Assembly (NCBI GenBank): GCA_001632435.1
Contig: KV424038.1
Location: 2,388 to 66,387 of the forward strand
Reading direction: 5' to 3'
DNA length: 64,000 nt
DNA from: Calocera cornea HHB12733
Lineage: Eukaryota; Basidiomycota; Dacrymycetes; Dacrymycetales; Dacrymycetaceae
Shown piece by piece: positions 44,325 through 55,578 of this stretch (position 1 is the stretch's first letter; every line of letters begins with the position of its first letter). A program made the translations under genes and the position numbers. The notes under the pieces were generated by a model that made no database searches, was not told the origin of the DNA, and worked only from the letters and a program-made list of their open reading frames with translations.

Positions 44325-47145
44325 ATGCTGCCCGCCCCATACATCCCCGCCTCGGGCAGCGAGCACCCGACCGACCTCGCCCGCTGGAGGCTCAAGGTCG
44401 GCGACGGCTCCCACGGCCGCCACACCTGGGTCTACCTCCGCACAGATCACGAGTGCACCCACTGGCCCCAGACTGACATTGACCGCTACTGGCTCGGCCT
44501 CCCTACCGTCCGCACTTCCTCTTCATACCGCCCAGTGGGAATGCTGACTCTGAGCTGCGTACAGGGCCTGCCCGAGTCCCCCCCCGCCAAAGGCCCCCTC
44601 GAGGCGGCCCGGAAAGGGTTCGAGTTCTACAAGCACCTCCAGTCGCCCGACGGCCACTGGGCGGGCGAGTACGGCGGGCCCATGTTCCTCCTCCCCGGCC
44701 TCGTGATCGGGACGTACGTGACGGGGCAGGACTTCCCCCCGGAGCACAAGGTCGAGCTCATCCGCTACCTCTTCAACACCGCGCACCCCTCCGACGGCGG
44801 CTGGGGGCTCCACGTCGAGCACCACTCCACCTGCTTCGGCACAGTCATGAACTACGTTGCGCTGCGCCTCCTGGGCGTGCCCGCCACGCACCCCGTGGCC
44901 GTCAAGGCCCGCGAGACCTTCCTCGGCTTTGGAGGCGCGGCCGCCCTCCCCCAGTGGGGCAAATGGTGGCTCTGCCTGCTCAACTGCTACGACTGGGCCG
45001 GGTGCATCGCCATCCCGGCCGAGCTCTGGTGCGTCCCGCGCTGCCTTGCTTCCCTCAGCACTCCTCCGCCCGGCGCGCTGCTGACGCTGATGCACGACCC
45101 AGGCTCCTCCCGGAATGGATGCCGTTCCACCCCTGGAAATGGTGGATCCACACGCGCAACGTCTACATCCCCATGGGCTTCCTCTTCGCCCGCAAGTGGC
45201 ACGCCCCCGAGGACCCGCTCATCCTCTCCCTGCGCGAGGTGCGTCTCCGCCCGTCGGCCTCCGGGCCGCGGGTGCAGGGTGCTGACCGCCGTATCTGCAG
45301 GAGCTGTACACCGCGGACTACGACGACATCGACTGGCCCGCACAGCAGTTCAACGTCGCCGCGGCGGACCTGTACTACCCGCACACGGCGCTGCTGCACG
45401 CGCTCGGGGCGCTGACGCACGCCTGGGAGCAGTGCGTGCTCCCGCCCGTCCGCCGGCGCGCAATGGACTACACGTACCAGCTCGTCGTGCAGGAGGACGA
45501 GAACACGGCGTACCAGGACCTCGGGCCCGTCAACAAGATGCTCAACCAGATCGTCCGCTTCGTCGTCGACGGGCCCGCCAGCACGCCCTTCCTGCAGCAC
45601 GTCGAGAAGACGCGGGACTTCATGTGGATGACCGGGCGCGGGATGCTCATGGGCGGGACGAACGGCTCCCAGCTCTGGGACATCGCCTTTGTCAGCCAGG
45701 CGCTGGTCGAGACCGGCCTGGCGCGCGAGCCGGCGAACGAGCAGGCCGTGCTCGGCGCGCTGAAATGGCTCGACGCCGCTCAGATCCAGCGCAACCCGCT
45801 CCACTTCAGGACCGCGTTCAGGCACCAGACAAAGGGCGCATGGCCCTTCTCCACCCCAGAGCAGGGGTACACCGTCAGCGACTGCACGGGCGAGGGGCTC
45901 AAGGCCGTCATCTACATGCAGAACCATCTCGAGTATGTCTTCCCCGTCCCTTTCTCCCTCCCGGGCCGTACGCGGTGCCGCTCGCCCCCTCGCTCGCTCG
46001 CTCACGCTCGCCCCGCAGCTACACGCCCAAGCTCGTCTCGGAGCGCCGCCTGTGCGACGCCGTCGACGTGATCCTCTCTCTGCAGAACCCGGACGGCGGG
46101 TGCGCGAGCTACGAGCTGATCCGCGGGCCCAAGTGGCTCGAGTGGATCAACCCCGCCGAGGTCTTCGGCAACATCATGATCGAGTACAACTACCCCGAGT
46201 GCACCACCAGCGCCCTCACCGCGCTGTCGATATTCACAAAGGAGTACCCGGAGTATAGGGCCGCGGAGATCAGGTGCGTCCACTTGGCTGTCCTGTCCTG
46301 TTTGCTTCGGTTCGGTTCGGTTCGGTTCCGCTTGTGCGTTACGCGCGCTTCTGGCGCCCCGGGATTACCTAACCCCGCTCCTGTCGGAGGACGGTGAGTG
46401 AGGGCGGCGAAGAGGCCCGACGCGGTTTCTGCTTCTGTGACGGTTGTGGCTGCCGTTGCCCCCCCTGCCCCGAGCCCGAACGCGTTCGCGATCGCTCACC
46501 CGCGCTATGACAGGCGGTTCAAGACCAAGGCGATCGCGTGGCTGCACACGGCGCAGCACCCCGACGGCACGTGGTTCGGCAGCTGGGGCATCTGCTTCAC
46601 GTACGCGACCATGTTCGCGCTCGAGAGCCTCTCCCTGGCCGGGGAGACGTACGGGAACAGCGCGAGCGTGCGCAAGGCGTGCGATTTCCTCGTGCGCAAG
46701 CAGATGGCCGACGGCGGCTGGGGGGAGAGCTACAAGGTGAGCGCCCCCAGCTCCCTCCGCCTGCACCTGAGAAGCGTCGTTGCTCATCGTGAACACGAGG
46801 CGTGCGAGTCCGGACAGTGGGTCGACCACGCCATGTCCCAGGTTGTCAACACGGCCTGGGCCACGCTCGCCCTCATCTACGCAAAGTACCCGCATCGGGA
46901 GCCGCTGGACCGCGCGGTGAAGCTGGTGATGTCCAGGCAACAGCCGGTGAGGAGCCTGTCTCCCCGTAGCATCTTACGAGACGCGCTAACGCGAGCTCCC
47001 TTCCCGCGAACAGGACGGTTCCTGGAATCAGGAGGCCATCGAGGGTGTCTTCAACAAGAACTGCGCAATCGCATACCCCAATTTCAAGTTTTCCTTCACC
47101 ATCTGGATGCTAGGCAGGGCTCACACTTATTTGCAAGGACTCTAG
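44325..47145 (+). CDS. ERG7: Lanosterol synthase (oxidosqualene cyclase)
   Basis: Eight exons: 44325-44507, 44565-45028, 45103-45238, 45301-45932, 46019-46273, 46514-46736, 46800-46946, 47014-47145; 723 aa, close to the family length of about 730. Features: QW repeats ([65 protein letters not shown]) and the catalytic motif region [12 protein letters not shown] with the proton-donating Asp455. The C-terminus ([25 protein letters not shown]) is typical. It cyclises 2,3-oxidosqualene to lanosterol, the first tetracycle of ergosterol synthesis, as a monotopic ER or lipid-droplet protein. The canonical motif is DCTAE; here it reads DCTGE. The fifth intron (46274-46513) is 240 nt, about four times the usual length, and holds a TTCGG repeat. 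The first donor (GTCCGC) is weak, but its removal fits the family. Confidence 0.94.
46306..46325 (+). repeat. (TTCGG)4 in intron
   Basis: Four exact units inside the long fifth intron of ERG7. Confidence 0.9.
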
Positions 47146-47501
47146 ATACATAATACCAATCCCATTGATTTCCTCGCTACGGTTCCTTTTTATGATTGTC
47201 TAAATCATCAAATCAGAACCACCGCCGCCTTTACAACAGTTACGTTTTGTAGTCCATCAGCTGCTACTACGGGAAGTCCATCAACTTCAGACACAAAGAA
47301 ATCATGGGGAAGAGAAACGAAGCCGAGAAGTAGTCCATAAATAGTCCGTGCATAATGGTACAGGTGAAATGACAGTGTAATGTGCTATCGCACCCGTGCT
47401 GTAAGATAGTCCAAAGCGAGTCACCGTTTTCACGATCGTAATAGATTAGTGTCCGGGGATAGAGGAGTGAGAGAAGACATGGAGTTAGTCCGTGGAGAGA
47501 A
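47146..47501. other. Convergent spacer
   Basis: 3' regions of ERG7 (plus) and the Zn2Cys6 gene (minus). More A/T-rich than the genes. Nothing else seen. Confidence 0.6.
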
Positions 47502-50297
47502 TCATGATTGTTGACGACCGAAAGAGATGTAGTTTTCCCAAGAAGTGATCTCTACCGCAGGAGGTCCAGAAAATGTGAAGGTGGATTGCTGTTGAGGGCC
47601 GACCGATGCGAACGAGTCCATATATGGGTGGGTAACGGTGATATCATCGCGCGTTCCGTAGGGCTCCATGGTATATGCTTGTTGTGGGTTAAATCCGGAC
47701 ATGGGACCGGACGGCGTCGGCAGATTGTTGAAGCTCTGCAGATATTCCAGGAGAGATGGGTGGGCGTTAGTGTAGGGACGGGGATTCGGTTGGGGCGGCT
47801 GAACGATGCTTGACCAGTCAAGAGCATCGATGTTGATAAGCGGGTTGCCGTTGGTCCTCGGGGGCCCATCCCGGGACCGGGGCGGGGAAGTACGATCCAG
47901 GCGTGTGCGGTAGCCCAGCAACGCACACTCATCTGGTGACTCCTTCTTGATGGTGGGCCCGGGCGTGGTGAGCTCCTGCTCGTCGTCTGAGGACATATCA
48001 TGCACCAGGCCTGGATCTGCCATGAAGCCAGCTTCAGCCATCGCTCGCACGGCCTTCGCATGCAGACGCTGGAGCAAAGGCTGATGCGCCCATGTTAGTC
48101 AATTTGATGCGGGAGCATCTAGACGCTGACTCACCAAGCCTTGTGCTACGCGACTCTGCGGTTCCGCGGCGGCAAAGAAGTCACAAGCAGCAGTCAGATC
48201 GCGGAATGCAGAAGGTGCAAGCGCGCAACGCGGTGACCGGATACAGATGGTGGCAAGAACAACAGCTGCAGAAAAGGCGTGGAACCTGCACAGCATCGAA
48301 TCAATATCAGAATCTGAATGAAGCAAAAGTCCGAGAAAACCGGACTTACCAATAAACGGAAAGCCTCTTCACCAGAGCTGGCTGAAGCAAGGCTAAATCA
48401 AGCACCGCACGAATTACGGTGCAGCTCGACCTGTGAGTGGCGACGAAGCTCGGCGAATAGCGAGTAGCAGTCGGGTCCGACGGATTCTCGACAATGGCAC
48501 GGGTGAAGCACCCACGGTGAAGGTAGAGCAATGCCTCGTTGAGGAAGCAGGTGATGACTTGCTTCTGCAGCATCGTCGTCACATCGTCGTCGCCCGGGAG
48601 GCTGCCGTCCTCGCGCTCGCGGAGATACTCAGGCACGAGTGTCTTCTGGAAGTCACGGATGTCGCGGTCCAGCGCCAGGATAGTGTCGTAACTGGGCGGC
48701 ACAACACAGAAAACGTCGTCGATGATCCGCATGACCTTGTCACAGAGGAAGTACTTGATTGTATGGACTATAAGTGGCTGTGAGTTTCGGCCCTGGTTAC
48801 CGGAAAAGCAAAATTGTACTCACAGCCGAAGCCGACGGTGCCATCCGGGTTCATCCGAGCAGTGGGGTCGTTGGGCAGCGCACAGTCAATGTGAGAACGG
48901 TGCATGGAGTAGGGCCGGCCAAAGCACAGCGCCGTGTAGACTTCGTGGGTGTGGATCTCCCAGAAGACCTTGCGCCTCATCTCCAGCTCCTCGGGCGGGA
49001 AATCCCAGCGAGCAGCATCACGATGCAGACCCATGCTTTGCGCGAGCTTGATGAGGACACCGAGCTGAGCCCAGCCGACTTCCGCGTCCGTCTTGCGGGG
49101 CGAGTTGGAGACGTAGTGCGTCATGAGCTGGATGGATTGAATAGCAGGGAGTGTGGTGTTGGAGAAGGCACCTCCGTCGCAGCGGAGGCACTCCTGTGCG
49201 ACTTCGTAGAATTGATCCGCCTGTGGCTGGTGAAGAGGGCGCGACAAGTCGAAGAGCGCTCCCAGAGCCAAGATCATGAAGAGGAGAGAGAGACGATGAG
49301 CAGAGGGTGTCGCGTTCCCGTAGAATGTCGGCACAAAGATCTCGCTCTCGAATTGCTGCTGGTTGACACAGTCGTACCTGCATATATGTGTCAGAAGTTA
49401 TGGATATATGCGCATATAACGAGCACGTACAACCACGCCGCGTGTGTGAAGAAGTTGGTGCAAAGCGCACGAGCTTCCTCGACCGGCGGGAGGTATGCGC
49501 AAAGCTGCTCTTTGGTAGGTGTGGGACCGCTGCTTGAAAACAGGCTCAACTTTCCAGCGGCTGGCGACGGCTGAGAAGAGGGTGAGAAGGGGGTGCCACC
49601 TTCCTCGGGAGCGAAGAATTCGCTGCCGGCACCGTTGCCGAAGTACTTGTAGTGACCATCGTCGCCGACAGCGAGTGTTCCGATGTTGTCAATGAGGTCG
49701 TCGGGGTGAGAGTGGCTGCTGCCGGGGCTGGAACTGTCTGCGCCACCAGAGGAGTTGTTGGCAGAAGTGCTAGAGTCGATTGGGCTTGCCCCTGACCGGT
49801 ATGGATACAAGCTAGCCTTGAGAAGGGGATGGCTGGGGAGTGACCTTTGCAGAGCCTCTTCGAGAGCTTCAATGCGGTCATGCAGTTCTTCCGTGTTCGC
49901 GAGAATAAATCTGTTGAAATGTGTCAAAATGATTTCCCCCACTTTCAACCAGCTAATTATTTCACCTGTTGCCCTTTCCAGGAACGAGGGAGCCATCTGG
50001 GCAGATCTGTGCACAACCGCGCTTCTTGCACTGGAGAACAGCACTAAGTATGGATCCGAGCACCGGAACAAGGGACTCGACTGACCTGTGCACAGGGCCA
50101 AACCCGGTCGCACTTGAGCTTCAATCTACAATCATGATCGTTCCCGATCGCACTTCATGTTGAGGAAATGAGCAGACTTACCGACGGCATTCTGCGCAGG
50201 ACAACGCAGGCCGCCTGCGTGCCTTTTCAACGGCGCTGTGACCATTGGGAGATGAGGGTTTGTTATGTGAACGTGGGAACAGAGGATGAGTCGTCAT
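47502..50297 (-). CDS. Zn2Cys6 fungal-specific transcription factor
   Basis: Eight exons: 50297-50182, 50125-50086, 50030-49966, 49910-49431, 49377-48824, 48767-48350, 48285-48135, 48080-47502; 800 aa. The binuclear cluster is split over three exons and reads Cys34, 37, 44, 50, 53, 62, the exact CX2CX6CX5CX2CX8C spacing (CAECRRLKLKCDRVWPCAQC...). A leucine/Glu heptad helix (LHDRIEALEEALQR) follows for dimerisation. The middle domain (about 300-500: FVPTFYGNATPSAHRLSLLFMILALGALFDLS, MGLHRDAARWDFPPEELEMRRKVFWEIHTHEV, LCFGRPYSM) is the fungal-specific TF regulatory domain. The C-terminus (about 610-800) is Pro/Asn/Gln/Ser-rich and acidic in part (SSDDEQEL). It binds DNA in the nucleus, probably as a dimer on CGG-type half sites. 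The neighbours do not form a metabolic cluster, so its regulon is unknown. Confidence 0.9.
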
Positions 50298-52027
50298 CCC
50301 TGGTGGATATGCTTTTGTCAGTTGGGTAGTGTTAGGTAGCAGGTCTGATGCTGAAGGCTCGGTGTATGCTGAGCAAGTGAGTGGGTAGAGAGCAAAGGGG
50401 GAGGGTAGTTGTCGTTGGGGGGTGAACGTGGGTAGCGAGACCGGGCGGGGGGAATGAGGGTGTAAAGTCGCACACGGGTATGTGCCTATATACTAAGCAC
50501 CGGCAGGTGAAAAGCTGATTGTGCGCCTTTTGAGAGGCCCTGGCCAGGGTAGCACTGGTGCAGCGGCCGGATCCGGCACGGTCAAGAAGAGGAATGGAGC
50601 GGGAAAGAGGCGAGGGAAGGGAAGGGGTCTAAGGGTGAGGAGAAACTCGGGGGTGGGCGATGAGGGTGGGATATGGCCGCCTGATGGGCACGGTGCGAGG
50701 GGCCGAGCGCAAAGATGCCAAGACGAGCGCGATGTCGAAATCCTCAAAGGCGCGCGTAACTGTACCGCTTTCTGGTTACCCACCCGCCACCAGCGCCGTA
50801 TGGCCGCCGTATGGACGCCTGCGGCATGTCCGATGCGAACGGACTTCGACCTTTCCCTGCCTCGAGCACATCCACCGAGCCTCTCTCCAGAGGGGACGCT
50901 TACCCCTTGGCAGGGGGCGGTGCACCCCATGCCGGGGCAGTGCAATTCAGGTCTGCTTCCATTTAGATCCCATCCATGTCTTGCTCGCTTCCTTCCTCAT
51001 TGCCTTGTCTGTCTACCGCATGATGACGGGCCGATTCGCATCCTTTGAACCCTCAGAAGGGCTGAGTCGCCCTCGGCTTTGCACCTGCCCAACTTTGACA
51101 TCCATTGTCCTAGGTCTTGATATTGTGATTGCTTGGACACGGTATTAGCTCGGATACTTTCCCTGAGCATGCCAGGGGTGGTTTCATCCTCTATTGTCTA
51201 AAAGGCACGGAATCGTGAGGCGTCTTCGCTGGATGATCCGCAGTAGGCGCAGGCGATACGAACTCTGTACAACGGCAACGCTCGTTCGCACACGGTCGTG
51301 CGACTGTCGCTCAATGAGGAAAGGCTAGGAATGATTTAATTCTCGACTGCACCGGGATCCACCGTGTCTCGACCGCAGACCTCCTCTGACGTGCCACATG
51401 ATTGTCATGTCCTGGCCTGCAAGACCCGAATTGCGGACTGGGACAGTTTTGCGGGTGAGTCGATTCTGCCGGTGGAAGGACGTCTTCCCCGCCGTGCTAC
51501 AAGGGTGCAGGCGCCCGTGGGGCGGGGTCAAATTTACCGAAGGCTATTGCTCTTTAAGACAAATCATCCGCCGTTTCTCCATGTCGAGCGCTCGCTACAC
51601 CGCAGACTCGTGGGGACTAGTAGATCGCAAAACATTGTAGAACACAATTGAGGTCATTTGTCTTGGGCATGCACAGTGCATGTGGACCTGTCTCTTGCGC
51701 TCGCATGGACTTTCGCCGCACTCCTTCACATTGCCTCACGCTTCCACTACCACAAGACCTACTTGATGCAAATTTGCAAAACAAACAAGCACCATGGGCG
51801 TCTAAAAGCTGACTCTGCTTTGCTCATTCGGCGCTCGCCTCCGCGCAGAGAATGTCCGCTGCGTCGGACAATTTTTTGCGTCACCTTGCCGCGCGTTGGA
51901 TATGACGGAGGCAGTCGCGCTGCAGCCCCCGACGCGACGCGACATTACGACACTGGCCGTGTGCACCGTGGACCACTGTAAGGTCAACGCACAACGCGCA
52001 AACGTATCTCGTCCGCCGTGAATCATC
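50298..52027. other. Divergent upstream region, Zn2Cys6 factor / phosphomannomutase 1
   Basis: 1.7 kb without a supported gene. The half next to the transcription factor is purine-rich on the plus strand (its leader). Open frames at 50.5-51.6 kb overlap on both strands and lack splice support. Confidence 0.55.
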
Positions 52028-53011
52028 ATGGCCTCCGACTTCGCCGACCGCCCCCTACACAAGCTGTGCTTGTTTGACGTTGACCTCACCTTGACGGTCC
52101 CGCGTCAGGGGGCGACGCCTGCGATGCTCGAGCTGCTCAAGGAGCTCCGCAAGAAGGTGGTTATCGGTTTCGTGAGCGGTTCGGATCTAGTGAAGATCAC
52201 GGAGCAGCTGGTGCCAGATGGGAAGGGAAACAGTACGTGTTAGCAGGGAGCAGCGCTGTACATGGCTGATCCAGGTGTCGCAGTCCTCGAGAACTTCGAC
52301 TATTGCTTCTGCGAAAACGGGCTCACTGCCTTCAAGCTTGGCAGGCAGCTGTCTTCTCACTCGTTCATCAAGCAGGTCGGAGAGGAGCGATACAAGAAAC
52401 TTGCAAATTTCATCCTTCACTATGTTGCAGACCTGGAAATCCCCATCAAGCGGTGAGTAAGTAAGCTCGGGCACCCACGCACTCACTGAACCAGATGATC
52501 AAAGCGGGACGTTCATCGAATTCCGTAATGGGATGATCAACGTCAGTCCCATCGGGAGGAACTGCACGTGAGTAGCCGTCGGCTCGCATTGATGCGTCGG
52601 CTAACTGTTGATCACCAGGACGCAAGAGCGCAACGACTTCGCGGCCTATGATCAGGTGCACGGTGTTCGCGCGGCTATGGTCAAGGTTCTGCAAGAGAAG
52701 TTCTCTGACTATGGGCTGACATTCTCCATCGGCGGGCAAATCTCCTTTGATGTGTTCCCTAACGGGTGGGACAAGACCTATGCGCTTGGCCTCGTTGAGG
52801 ACGAGCACTTCGATGAGATTCACTTCTACGGTGATAAGACGTATAAGGTGTGCCTTCATCTGAATGTGTCATGTTCAACCGGTTAAGCATGCGTTGTGCC
52901 TTGCAGGGCGGCAATGACTACGAAATCTACAGCGACCCTCGCACTATCGGCCATTCTGTCAAGGATCCTGCTGACACGATGCTGCAGTTGAAAGAACACT
53001 GGGCGCTCTAG
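52028..53011 (+). CDS. Phosphomannomutase paralogue 1 (altered catalytic loop)
   Basis: Five exons: 52028-52232, 52284-52452, 52505-52567, 52619-52847, 52907-53011; 256 aa. It is a HAD-superfamily eukaryotic phosphomannomutase of the SEC53/PMM2 type. Motif I, normally FDVDGT, reads FDVDLT: the two Asp (17 and 19) are kept but Gly20 is Leu. The next loop is GFVSGSD where the sister copy has GFVGGSD. Other motifs are intact: [57 protein letters not shown]. The enzyme interconverts mannose 6- and 1-phosphate for GDP-mannose, needed for N- and O-glycans and GPI anchors. All five exon lengths equal those of paralogue 2, so the pair arose by tandem duplication. Frame and splice sites are intact; whether it is still active is doubtful. 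Confidence 0.92.
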
Positions 53012-53674
53012 AGCGCCCCTGAGGGAGGGCCCATGGGAAGAAGACTCGGGCTGTTGCTTTTCGAGACATAGAAGCTAAGCGTATCCGCCGGTCGAACGCT
53101 GGCTTTATCGCGGATTGCCAAGCCTTACAATCGACTACGAAGACCCAGCTTTCCTAAAGCGGAGTGCGCATGATTGTCCTATCTTGCGTCGATGGGCTAC
53201 GGATACCACTGCGGTTTACCTGCATAATGCAAGGACTTCTTTAGCCCCATCGCGACAGTAGAATATCGCCAAATATTGTAGAAGTGCCGATATCACTTCC
53301 ACGTCATGGCCGCGCGCATAACACGTGTTCCCATTGACGGTCGTATAGACGTCGTCACACTTCGTCTTCCACTGTCGCTGACCGCAGTAGCCGTCCGAGC
53401 ACTGTGCCGACAAGACTGATTGTCGTTTACGTGCACAAAGGTGATGGCGCTATATGCGTCAGCGTTGATTTCGCGCCCGATTAGATGATGACCATGCGCC
53501 GGGACAATGTTGCGTCGCTCAGCAGAATCATGTTCACACGTTGCTTGAAACGGAGGCAAGTCGCGAGTGTCTACACGCCCCCGAGCGCGATATTACGGCT
53601 CTCGCCGTCCCAGGGGGACGCGGACTGGCCTATCTCATCCAACCTGCAGAGCCTCTCGTCCGCTGTGAACCATT
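53012..53674. other. Spacer between the two phosphomannomutase genes
   Basis: No supported gene. Directly after the paralogue 1 stop it shares GAGCGCCCCTG with the DNA after paralogue 2 (54667), so the duplicated unit extends a little beyond the coding region. Confidence 0.55.
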
Positions 53675-54665
53675 ATGCCCTCTGACTTCGCCGACCGTCC
53701 CCTCCACAAGCTGTGCTTGTTTGATGTTGACGGCACGCTCACCATCCCCCGCCAGGCGGCAACCCCCGAGCTGCTCGAGCTGCTCAAGGAGGTCCGCAAG
53801 AAGGCGGTCATCGGATTCGTAGGCGGTTCAGATCTAGCGAAGATCTCGGAGCAACTCGTACCGGATGGGAAGGGCAATGGTGCGTGTTGGTAGCTAAGCA
53901 CGGCGATACGCAGCTGACCAAACTGTCACAGTGGTCGACAACTTCGATTACGGCTTCGCCGAGAACGGGCTGACCGCCTACAAGATGGGGAAGCCTCTGC
54001 TTTCCCACTCCTTCATCAAGCAGGTCGGCGAGGAACCGTACAAGAAACTGTGCAACTTCATCCTTCACTACATTGCGGATCTGGACATCCCAATCAAGCG
54101 GTGAGGAAGCCATGCGTCGGGCATACACGCAGCCACTAAACCTGATGCGCGCAGTGGGACGTTCATCGAGTTCCGTAATGGCATGATCAACGTCAGCCCC
54201 ATTGGGAGGAATTGCTCGTGAGCGCCTAGTCCGCTTAGCGTTGATGATGGGCTAATCAGCCCCACTGATCACCAGGGTGGCCGAGCGGAACGAGTACGAG
54301 GTGTACGATAAGGCGCACGGCATCCGTCCGGCCATGGTCAAGGCCCTGCAGGAGAAGTTCCCCGACTATGGGCTGACCTACTCAATCGGCGGGCAGATCT
54401 CCTTTGACGTCTTCCCAACCGGGTGGGACAAGACCTATTGCCTGAACCTTGTCGCGGATGAGCACTTCGACGAGATTCACTTCTTTGGTGACAAGACTTT
54501 CAAGGTGCGCTTGGGTTCCCTGACCGTGTCAGGTGCACCGGCTGAACACGGGTCCTGCAGGGCGGCAATGACTATGAAATCTACAACGACCCGCGCACCA
54601 TCGGTCATTCGGTCAATAGCCCTGCCGATACGATGAGAATACTCAGGGAGATCTTCTCGCTCTAG
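53675..54665 (+). CDS. SEC53: Phosphomannomutase paralogue 2 (canonical)
   Basis: Five exons: 53675-53879, 53932-54100, 54155-54217, 54276-54504, 54561-54665; 256 aa. It keeps every family motif: FDVDGT (Asp17 nucleophile, Asp19 acid/base), G-loop [36 protein letters not shown] with the mannose-contacting Arg and Asn, [19 protein letters not shown] and [16 protein letters not shown]. It supplies mannose 1-phosphate in the cytosol for protein glycosylation, and yeast SEC53 is essential. Only the introns and scattered residues differ from paralogue 1. This is the copy expected to carry the essential function. It converges with RPL30. Confidence 0.95.
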
Positions 54666-55093
54666 AGCGCCCCTGGCGGAAGACCAAGGACTGAAGACAG
54701 GTGGACAGTCCAGAATAGAATCAATGAACCTTCAAGACCAATGCAGAGAATGAATGTCTGCCCGTGACCAAGACCGCAAAGTCATACCGTATACACCCGT
54801 AGCTAGGAACCCGAAATGCACCGTGAAAGCACGTCATGACCACCTCGGTGCCGATCGCCTGAATGCAACGCCGAAGCCAAGAGTTCCCGCCCGTGGCCCT
54901 CAGCAAGCCATAATACGCCGTTGCTTGCAGACTCTTGCAGCGGCAACACTGTCTGTCGCGGGCGCGATACCTTTCTGGGAAAGCACGAGTTATCACGGTC
55001 GTATAGCCAATGTATACACCTCGTAATGCTATGCAGCAGGTAGACTACTACATGGCAAACACCGAAACGTCACACGGGAAAGTCATAATCTGC
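54666..55093. other. Convergent spacer PMM2-type gene / RPL30
   Basis: 3' regions of two converging genes. No other feature seen. Confidence 0.6.
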
Positions 55094-55578
55094 TCATGCA
55101 GCGGTACCCTCCGCCGCGATGGTGAGCAGATCGCTGTCACCCTGGTCGGAGATGGTCATCACACTAGTTGGGCGTCAGCAGTGGCTCGAAAATATTGATA
55201 AAGCAGCAGTGCTCACCCAACACGGAACAGCTTTCCCGCAGCAGTGCCCAGTGCGACGTTAGAGCCAGCAAAATGGTGCACAGCGGTTTTTGAGAGCATG
55301 GCATAGTACTCGATCTCAGACTTCCGTAACGGGGGGCAGTTACCAGCGATCAGGATGAGCTTAGCTGGATGGCGGAGACAGGGTCAGCGGGGCCTTCTCA
55401 GCTGACGCTCCAGCCCCAAGGCGAGCACAGTGGGAAGATACTCACCCTTGCCATTGCGCATCTGCTTCAGTGCAGACTTGTACCCCAGGGAGTACTTGCC
55501 CGACTTGACGACAAGGGCGAGACGGGACGCAATGGACTCCGTCGACTTGGCAGACTTGGACTTCTTGGTGGGGGCCAT
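55094..55578 (-). CDS. RPL30: Ribosomal protein eL30 (RPL30)
   Basis: Three exons: 55578-55446, 55364-55217, 55163-55094; 116 aa. The sequence is a canonical L7Ae-family eL30: [20 protein letters not shown] basic start, [31 protein letters not shown] (RNA-binding loop), [14 protein letters not shown] and [19 protein letters not shown]. Cytosolic large-subunit component; in yeast it binds its own pre-mRNA to block splicing. The first intron (81 nt) is longer than most here and interrupts the coding sequence after GK, so similar feedback could be looked for. A pyrimidine-rich tract precedes the start. Confidence 0.96.
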
